Source: VGCC01 sp964495555 (GTDB lineage: Bacteria > Actinomycetota > Actinomycetes > S36-B12). From it: a stretch of DNA of 11,932 nt. The translations under genes and the position numbers were made by a program. Below, piece after piece: positions 7,446 to 11,932 of the stretch. The stretch is from positions 1 through 11,932 of the forward strand of contig CAZBWA010000054.1 of the NCBI GenBank assembly GCA_964495555.1. The letters run 5' to 3'. The notes beneath the pieces were generated by a model, which worked only from the letters and a program-made list of their open reading frames with translations, did no database searches and was not told where the DNA came from. Within the stretch, counting starts at the first letter, position 1; each line of letters opens with the position of its first letter.

Positions 7446-8465
7446 CTAATCCTCCGATTCGGCCGGTTCCGTCGTCGTGGCCTGGTTGATCCGATTGACG
7501 TGGGAGACGATCCCGCCGATCAGTGCGATCTGGGCGGTCGCATCCACCCCGCGCACCGCCTCGTGGGCCTCGGTGCGGCCCAGTGAGGTGGCCGGATCCT
7601 CCGCCGCGACGTTCTCCGCCGCCATGGCGATCAGGTCGGCCAGGGGAGTCACCGCGGCCGGAGGAAGCGCGGAGGGTCCTTGGCCTCGGAGGTCAGCGGC
7701 GAGGGACAGTACCCGCGCGCTCATCGTCTGATTTGCCGACATCGTCGCCTGGAGTCGTTCGACGTCCGCGGTGGATGTCCGCGGATTCCATTTCCTGTTC
7801 TTGCTGAGATCCTCGAACTGCACCGCGAGGCCGAGAACGCGATTGCGCAGCTCCACCGCTTCGTCGAAGCGCACGTTGGCGATGGTCGGGGTCAGCCCGG
7901 CGCGTAGGTCCTCGGCAATCTGGTTGAGCAGGTCGCTCAACGCCTGCTGCACCTCGTCCATCTCCCGGCGCAGGGCGCGTGACTCCTTGGTGGGGGCGGT
8001 GAGCAGGGATGCGACGAGGGCGAAGAGGGCTCCGATCGCCACACCCAGGAACCGCTCGACCGCGAGCTCGGTCGTCAGGTGCGTGCCCACGACGAGGATC
8101 ACCGTGACCGCGAGACTGGCGGCGACGAAGGGGGATTCCTCGGGAGATGCGATGCGCATCAGTCGTGCCATGGCGAAGCAGAGGAGCACGAGCAGCAGGA
8201 TCACGATGGGGTTGCTGCCGATGAGCGACACGATGCCGAGGGCGATGGCGCCCCCGACGAGTGCGCCGAGGACCTGGAACAGGCTTTCCTTGATCGCGTT
8301 GTGGAAGGTGACACGCACACCCACCACGGCGGTGATGGCCGCCGGCACGGACGCGGCGTAGGGGAGCAGTTCGGCGACCACGTAGGCGGCGAATGCTGCG
8401 ACAGAGGTGAAGATCGCCAGACGGATGTACGCGCTATCGAGCGACTTCGTCCACGACCGACTCAC
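7446..8465 (-). CDS. FUSC-family (aromatic acid exporter-like) membrane protein in the thiamine operon
   Basis: This 339-residue protein has an N-terminal membrane half with about six hydrophobic segments (roughly 12-34, 36-50, 63-82, 85-103, 111-127 and 137-155). A soluble, largely helical C-terminal half (about 156-320) follows, and the end is acidic. The layout and FHNAIKESLFQVLGALVGG fit the FUSC / aromatic acid exporter superfamily, whose better-known members export hydroxylated aromatic acids. It is half-size compared with AaeB. The GTG at 8463-8465 overlaps the thiQ stop as GTGA, so it is probably translated with thiQ and falls under the TPP riboswitch. That suggests a role in thiamine or thiamine-precursor movement, or relief of a by-product, but no substrate can be read from the sequence. 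The terminator hairpin abuts its stop. Confidence 0.85.
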   Translation of the reverse strand: MSRSWTKSLDSAYIRLAIFTSVAAFAAYVVAELLPYAASVPAAITAVVGVRVTFHNAIKESLFQVLGALVGGAIALGIVSLIGSNPIVILLLVLLCFAMARLMRIASPEESPFVAASLAVTVILVVGTHLTTELAVERFLGVAIGALFALVASLLTAPTKESRALRREMDEVQQALSDLLNQIAEDLRAGLTPTIANVRFDEAVELRNRVLGLAVQFEDLSKNRKWNPRTSTADVERLQATMSANQTMSARVLSLAADLRGQGPSALPPAAVTPLADLIAMAAENVAAEDPATSLGRTEAHEAVRGVDATAQIALIGGIVSHVNRINQATTTEPAESED

Positions 8466-9085
8466 CAGGACAGTATCTCGCTGCAGAGGAGCGAGGCCTC
8501 GTCCGGATCGTGGGTGACGTGGATTGCAGGAATGCCCAGGGACTCGATGCGTGCGCGGGTCTCGACGGCGAGACGTCGGCGCAGCGGTGCATCCAGGGCG
8601 CTGAACGGCTCATCCAGGAGCAGGGCTCGGGGGCCCGGTGCCACCGCGCGCGCCAATGCCACGCGCTGCGCCTGGCCTCCGGACAGGGTGCCGACCGACC
8701 TATGTGCGAAGTCGGCCATGTCGATCCAAGACAGCAGGTCGCGCGCGCGCCCGCGGGCGTCCTCGCGCCGCAGTCCCTGACGCCGCAACCCGTAGGCGAC
8801 GTTGTCGACGACGGATAGGTGGTCGAAGAGCAGGGGGTCCTGGAAAACCAGGCCGATACGTCGACGATCGATGCGGACGTCGACGATCGACAAGTCGTCG
8901 AGTCGGATGTCCCCACCCAGTGCGGGGATGATCCCGGCGATGGTGGACAGGAGCGTCGACTTCCCGCACCCGCTGGGTCCGAGGATCCCCAGGATCCGTC
9001 CCGGCGATACGTGGGCGTTGATCGGATCACGTAAGGGTGCGTCGTACCCGATCACGAGGTGATCGAGGGTCAGGCCTGTGCTCAC
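8462..9085 (-). CDS. thiQ: Thiamine ABC transporter ATP-binding protein
   Basis: This 207-residue ATPase powers thiamine import with ThiP. All nucleotide-binding motifs are present: Walker A GPSGCGKST (36-44), Q-loop Q82 in VFQDPLLF, signature LSGGQAQR (134-141), Walker B LLLDEP with E159, D-loop SALD and H-loop H192 in VTHDPDE. It ends at CSEILSW, 15 residues past the H-loop, while relatives such as E. coli ThiQ (about 232 residues) continue for 20 or more. The +1 frame carries a plausible remaining tail (see findings). The GTG at 9083-9085 overlaps the thiP stop by four bases, with a G-run upstream as ribosome binding site. Its own stop overlaps the next gene. The substrate is inferred from thiB and the riboswitch. 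Confidence 0.93.
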   Translation of the reverse strand: MSTGLTLDHLVIGYDAPLRDPINAHVSPGRILGILGPSGCGKSTLLSTIAGIIPALGGDIRLDDLSIVDVRIDRRRIGLVFQDPLLFDHLSVVDNVAYGLRRQGLRREDARGRARDLLSWIDMADFAHRSVGTLSGGQAQRVALARAVAPGPRALLLDEPFSALDAPLRRRLAVETRARIESLGIPAIHVTHDPDEASLLCSEILSW

Positions 9086-10662
9086 GCCGTTACCCCCCGT
9101 CGTCGCCCCATCCGATCAATGAGCCCGATGAGTGCCAGTGTGACGACCATCAGCACGACGGACAGACAGGCGGCGATCCCGAACGGTGCATCACCCGGAC
9201 GACCGAGGAGTCGATCGATCAACACCGGAACGGTCGGGGAGTCCGCACGGGTGAGCACCGAGGCCGCACCGAACTCGCCGAGGGAGACTGCGGCCGCGAG
9301 CCCGCCTGCGGCGACCATGACTACGCGAAGGACTGGTCCGAAGCAGGTCCACCAGGCGCGCATCGGCCGCGCACCCAGTGTCGCGGCCACCAGGCCACGA
9401 CGTGGGCTGGTGGCGGACAGCGCGGGCGCGGCGACGGCGATGACCAGGGGCACGGCCACGAGGGCGTGGGCGATAGGGATGAGTAGCCCCGTGGCGCGCA
9501 GGTCGATGGGGTCGCGGCCGAAGGCGAGGAGGGTGCCCAGGCCCAGGGTCGCGGCGGACACTCCGAGGGGCAACAGGCCGATGCCGGCGATCGCGCGTCC
9601 CGTGCGGTGAACCAGGACGGATGCCGCCGCGAGGCCGCCGATGATCGCCGCGATCACGCCGGTCGCGACGGCGATGGTGAGGCTGCGCACGAGCGCGTCG
9701 CGTGGAGATCCGACACCGATGGAGCCGGTGATCAGATCACTCCACCAGGTCAGGGTCCACGCATCATCGGCGCGGAGAGACGCGATCGCCATGGTTACCA
9801 GCGGTGCGAGGAGGAGGACGGCCACCATGACGGCGCCTAGCGTGATCAGAACGCGCGCAGGCTTCCGTGTGGCACGTGGTGGGGACACCTCGCGTCCCGC
9901 GGACTGGGCGGAGCGCAGGCGCAGGGTGATGACGATCACCAGGGTGACGACGATGACCTGGAGAAGCGCCGCGGCTACAGCGCCGGGGAAGTCGAGCAAC
10001 ACCGACGTGCGTCGCACGATCACCGACTCGAGGGTGCGCACGGTGCCGTCGCCGGCCACGGCGATGATGCCGAGGGAGGTGAAGCAGAACACGAACACCA
10101 CCGCTGCGGCTGCGGCGATCGAGGAGCGCAGCGCCGGGAGCGTCACGGTCAGGAACGCACGAAGGGGGGAGGCGCCGAGCGTGCGTGCCACGGCGGCAGT
10201 GCGCGGGTCGATGCGTGACCATCGTGCCCCGACGATGCGTACCACGACGGCGAGATTCACATAGACGTGTGCGATCAGCACGAGTGTCAGTCCCTGATCG
10301 ACGACGTCACCGAGCAGGGTGCGTAGGGCGAGAGCGACGACCACGGTCGGCAGAACGAAGGGCACCGTTGCCAGTGCGAGCAGCACCCTGCGGCCGGGAA
10401 ATGCGCAGCGGAAGAGCAGCGCAGTGACGGGGAGACCGATCGCGAGCGTCAGTGCCACGCTGACGGCGGCCTGCAGTGACGCCAGCGCCGCCACGCGCCA
10501 GAGTTGCGCATCCACGAGTCCGGTCACAGTCGCAGGGTCGGCGATCACGCCCACCAGGGCGACGAGTGGGACCGCCAGGAAGACGAGCAGGAACCCCGCG
10601 GGCACCAGCCACGCGAGCCGCAGGCCGACCGGGACGGTCAGCGCCCCAGGATCTCGCCCCAC
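9082..10662 (-). CDS. thiP: Thiamine ABC transporter permease, two fused permease halves
   Basis: This 526-residue inner-membrane protein forms the translocation path for thiamine, close to the length of E. coli ThiP (536). It consists of two homologous binding-protein-dependent permease domains of about six membrane segments each. Each carries an EAA loop that docks on ThiQ: ARTLGASPLRAFLTVTLP (about 159-176) and ATLGARPMRAWWTCFGP (about 427-443), the second followed by VSLGEFGAASVL. The GTG at 10660-10662 lies 25 bases inside the end of thiB. Its Shine-Dalgarno is weak, so the start is the least certain in the operon, but no better in-frame start precedes the first membrane segment. Iron(III) permeases of the FbpB/AfuB type look similar, and the riboswitch and the ThiB-type binding protein favour thiamine. 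Confidence 0.92.
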   Translation of the reverse strand: MGRDPGALTVPVGLRLAWLVPAGFLLVFLAVPLVALVGVIADPATVTGLVDAQLWRVAALASLQAAVSVALTLAIGLPVTALLFRCAFPGRRVLLALATVPFVLPTVVVALALRTLLGDVVDQGLTLVLIAHVYVNLAVVVRIVGARWSRIDPRTAAVARTLGASPLRAFLTVTLPALRSSIAAAAAVVFVFCFTSLGIIAVAGDGTVRTLESVIVRRTSVLLDFPGAVAAALLQVIVVTLVIVITLRLRSAQSAGREVSPPRATRKPARVLITLGAVMVAVLLLAPLVTMAIASLRADDAWTLTWWSDLITGSIGVGSPRDALVRSLTIAVATGVIAAIIGGLAAASVLVHRTGRAIAGIGLLPLGVSAATLGLGTLLAFGRDPIDLRATGLLIPIAHALVAVPLVIAVAAPALSATSPRRGLVAATLGARPMRAWWTCFGPVLRVVMVAAGGLAAAVSLGEFGAASVLTRADSPTVPVLIDRLLGRPGDAPFGIAACLSVVLMVVTLALIGLIDRMGRRRGVTA

Positions 10663-11690
10663 CGGGCCAGCCAGTCGTCGAGGTTCGTCGCGATGTCACC
10701 CGCGGGGATCTGCTCAGGGTCGTCGACCTGTGCGGCGAAGTCGACGAAGACCTGGGGGAGCTGTGCGTCGGAGCGTGCGGGGAACACGAACATGTTGAGC
10801 GGGATGTCCTCCTGCACCGGCTTACTGATCAGCCAGTCGATCAACAGGCGTGCCCCCTGAGGGTTCTGCGCGCCCGCGAGCACCCCCGCGTACTCGATCT
10901 GCCGGTAGCAGCCGTCGGTGAGGACCGAGGTCGACGGACGTGCCGGTGGGGTCCCCTCCGCGAACACGATCTCCGCCGGTGGACTCGTCGCATAGGACAC
11001 CACCAGGGGTCGATCTCCACCGGCCGGAGTGAAGTCCCCGTAGTAGGCGTCGGTCCAGGATCCGGAGACTTTCACGCCGTTGTCCCGCAGTGCAGCCCAG
11101 TAGTCAGGCCACGCGTCTCCGAAACGGGAGATGGTGGCGAGCAGGAATGCGAGCCCCGGCGAGGAGGTGGCGGGGTCCTGGACGACGAAGAGGTCCCGGT
11201 ACTGCGGATCGGTGAGGTCCTCCAGTGTCGTCGGGGGTGCGATCCCTTCGCGTTGGAACCAGGCGTCGTCGATGTTGACGCACACGTCACCGAAGTCGAT
11301 GGGCGTCACCGCGTCGGTGTCGAGGTAGCCCAGGATGTCGGGATCGAGAACCGAGCGATCCTGGGCGGAGTACGGCTCGAAGACCCCTGCGTCGATCGCC
11401 TTCTGCACGAGCGTGTTATCCGCTCCGAACATGACATCCGCGGTGGGCTCGCCCGCGGCGAGCACCGCACCGGCCACCATCGAGCCGGCGTCACCCCCGG
11501 AGAGGACCTCCACCTCAACCCCGGTCTGCTCGGTGAACGAGGCCAGGACCTCGTCACTGAGGAGAAACGAGTCGTGCGCGAGGAGGCGCACGGTGCTACC
11601 CGGCTCCGCGGTCGTATTCGACGCCGAGGAGCACCCGGCGACGGCGAGACATGCGAGGAGTCCGACGACTCCGATCGTGCGATGGACCAT
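10638..11690 (-). CDS. thiB: Thiamine-binding lipoprotein of the ABC transporter
   Basis: This 350-residue extracellular substrate-binding lipoprotein delivers thiamine to ThiPQ. The N-terminus MVHRTIGVVGLLACLAVAGC is a lipoprotein signal with lipobox VAGC, giving lipidated C20 followed by a Ser/Thr/Asn linker. ThiB-family features follow: VRLLAHDSF, DVMFGADNTL, DFGDVCVN, SGSWTDAYYGDFT, PLVVSYATSPPAE and the substrate-loop region CYRQIEYAGVLAGA. I chose the ATG at 11688-11690 over the in-frame ATG at 11699. The Shine-Dalgarno GAGGG (11700-11704) is nine bases from the former and touches the latter. That Shine-Dalgarno overlaps the P1 stem of the TPP riboswitch, so TPP binding should block ribosome access. 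It is the first gene of a tightly overlapping four-gene operon. Confidence 0.95.
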   Translation of the reverse strand: MVHRTIGVVGLLACLAVAGCSSASNTTAEPGSTVRLLAHDSFLLSDEVLASFTEQTGVEVEVLSGGDAGSMVAGAVLAAGEPTADVMFGADNTLVQKAIDAGVFEPYSAQDRSVLDPDILGYLDTDAVTPIDFGDVCVNIDDAWFQREGIAPPTTLEDLTDPQYRDLFVVQDPATSSPGLAFLLATISRFGDAWPDYWAALRDNGVKVSGSWTDAYYGDFTPAGGDRPLVVSYATSPPAEIVFAEGTPPARPSTSVLTDGCYRQIEYAGVLAGAQNPQGARLLIDWLISKPVQEDIPLNMFVFPARSDAQLPQVFVDFAAQVDDPEQIPAGDIATNLDDWLARWGEILGR

Positions 11691-11701
11691 GACCACCATC
11701 C

Positions 11702-11791
11702 CTCACGCTGGCATTACCCAGTTCAGGTTCAGTGGGTCGGCAGAAGCGTCTGCCCTCTCAGCCCACCGATCTCGTGAGCTCCCCGGGTGAG
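11702..11791 (-). ncRNA. TPP riboswitch (THI-box) controlling thiB-thiP-thiQ-FUSC
   Basis: The minus strand shows the complete thiamine pyrophosphate aptamer. P1 is closed by CTCAC (11787-11791) with GTGAG (11702-11706), after which comes CGGGGAGC. P2 pairs AGCTCAC (11774-11780) with GTGGGCT (11760-11766, one wobble). The invariant CTGAGA is at 11756-11761. A variable P3 hairpin pairs GGCAGA with TCTGCC (11739-11754). The pyrophosphate-side core is ACCTGAACTGGGTAATGCCA plus GCG just before P1. The thiB Shine-Dalgarno GAGGG (11700-11704) shares bases with the 3' side of P1, so ligand-stabilised P1 would hide it. No separate terminator stem with a U-run lies between aptamer and start codon, so control is probably translational. 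Confidence 0.96.
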
Positions 11792-11812
11792 ATCAGGGTA
11801 GCGACAGCCCTG

Positions 11813-11932
11813 CTAGATGCCGCAGGTCCAGTCCATGCAGCCGGGATAGGGCCATGGCGGTGGCGGTGGCGGAATGGGGAACGGAGGAGGCGGTGCCGGG
11901 GCCGGGGCAGGCGCCGCCGATGACGTGGCCGG
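11813..11932 (-). CDS. Proline-rich protein, C-terminal fragment (gene enters from the right edge)
   Basis: An open minus-strand frame runs from the right edge to TAG at 11813-11815, giving the last 39 residues. The visible part is Ala/Pro-rich (SSAAPAPAPAPPPP), then has a run of six prolines, WPYPG, and ends CMDWTCGI. The pattern is not a translation accident: Pro-rich repeats flow into a compact aromatic end with two cysteines four residues apart (C-M-D-W-T-C). Such tails are common on secreted or cell-wall-associated actinobacterial proteins, where the proline stretch crosses the envelope and the cysteines can pair outside. I do not recognise the protein, and its N-terminal domain is outside the window. 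It lies on the same strand as the thiamine operon and ends 21 bases before the riboswitch. Confidence 0.7.
   Translation of the reverse strand, partial: PATSSAAPAPAPAPPPPFPIPPPPPPWPYPGCMDWTCGI

Noticed and set aside
8462..9085. Iron(III) transporter (FbpABC) reading of the ABC operon
   Set aside because: ATPase and permease alone would allow it, but the TPP riboswitch and the ThiB-type motifs (CYRQIEYAGVL, SYATSP) point to thiamine.
11691..11699. thiB start at the ATG 11697-11699
   Set aside because: The Shine-Dalgarno directly touches this ATG with no spacer. The ATG at 11688-11690 is nine bases away and still gives a good lipoprotein signal.
10476..11777. 433-codon plus-strand open frame opposite thiB and the riboswitch
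   Set aside because: It is antisense to a well-supported ThiB and TPP riboswitch, and its composition is typical of a shadow frame with no recognisable domain.
11825..11890. GC-rich GGTGGC-type repeats near the right edge read as a simple repeat or regulatory element
   Set aside because: They are explained by proline codons (CCG/CCA/CCT) of the partial minus-strand protein.

Overview
The window comes from a high-GC Gram-positive bacterium of the Actinomycetota. The evidence is heavy G/C at third codon positions, frequent GTG starts, a homodimeric-type pyruvate dehydrogenase E1 (aceE) upstream of a fabD-fabH-acpP cluster, a DUF3052/AhpE pair next to aceE, and 4-base stop/start overlaps. I cannot place it to genus. 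It is a compact chromosomal region with no sign of mobile DNA, tRNA, rRNA or CRISPR.

Region 1 (1-6255, minus strand) reads, in transcription order, aceE, a ferritin-like/VIT1 fusion protein, fabD, fabH and the first codons of acpP, which continues out of the window. AceE and the ferritin-VIT1 gene overlap by ATGA, and fabD and fabH by GTGA, so this looks like one transcript joining acetyl-CoA production to fatty-acid initiation and elongation. Two points are unusual. A ferritin-VIT1 iron/manganese protein sits where many actinobacteria carry a PucR-type regulator (FasR). FabD also carries an extra C-terminal biotinyl/lipoyl-like domain that has Arg where the modified Lys should be.

Region 2 (6256-7445) starts with a divergent promoter region of about 200 bases. 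The plus-strand pair DUF3052 (small conserved protein) and an AhpE-type peroxiredoxin follows. A strong 13-bp hairpin then acts as the probable shared terminator between converging transcripts.

Region 3 (7446-11791, minus strand) is a thiamine uptake operon. A clear TPP riboswitch precedes thiB (lipoprotein), thiP (fused double permease) and thiQ (ATPase), followed by a FUSC-family membrane protein locked to thiQ by a GTGA overlap. The Shine-Dalgarno of thiB lies in the P1 closing stem, which fits translational control. The FUSC gene as fourth member, and a short ThiQ tail whose missing end seems to survive in the +1 frame under the FUSC start, are the best leads here. At the right edge is the 3' end of a proline-rich protein that ends only 21 bases before the riboswitch.

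The regions are loosely linked in metabolism: AceE needs TPP, the neighbouring operon imports thiamine, and AceE supplies acetyl-CoA that FabH condenses with malonyl-ACP made by FabD.
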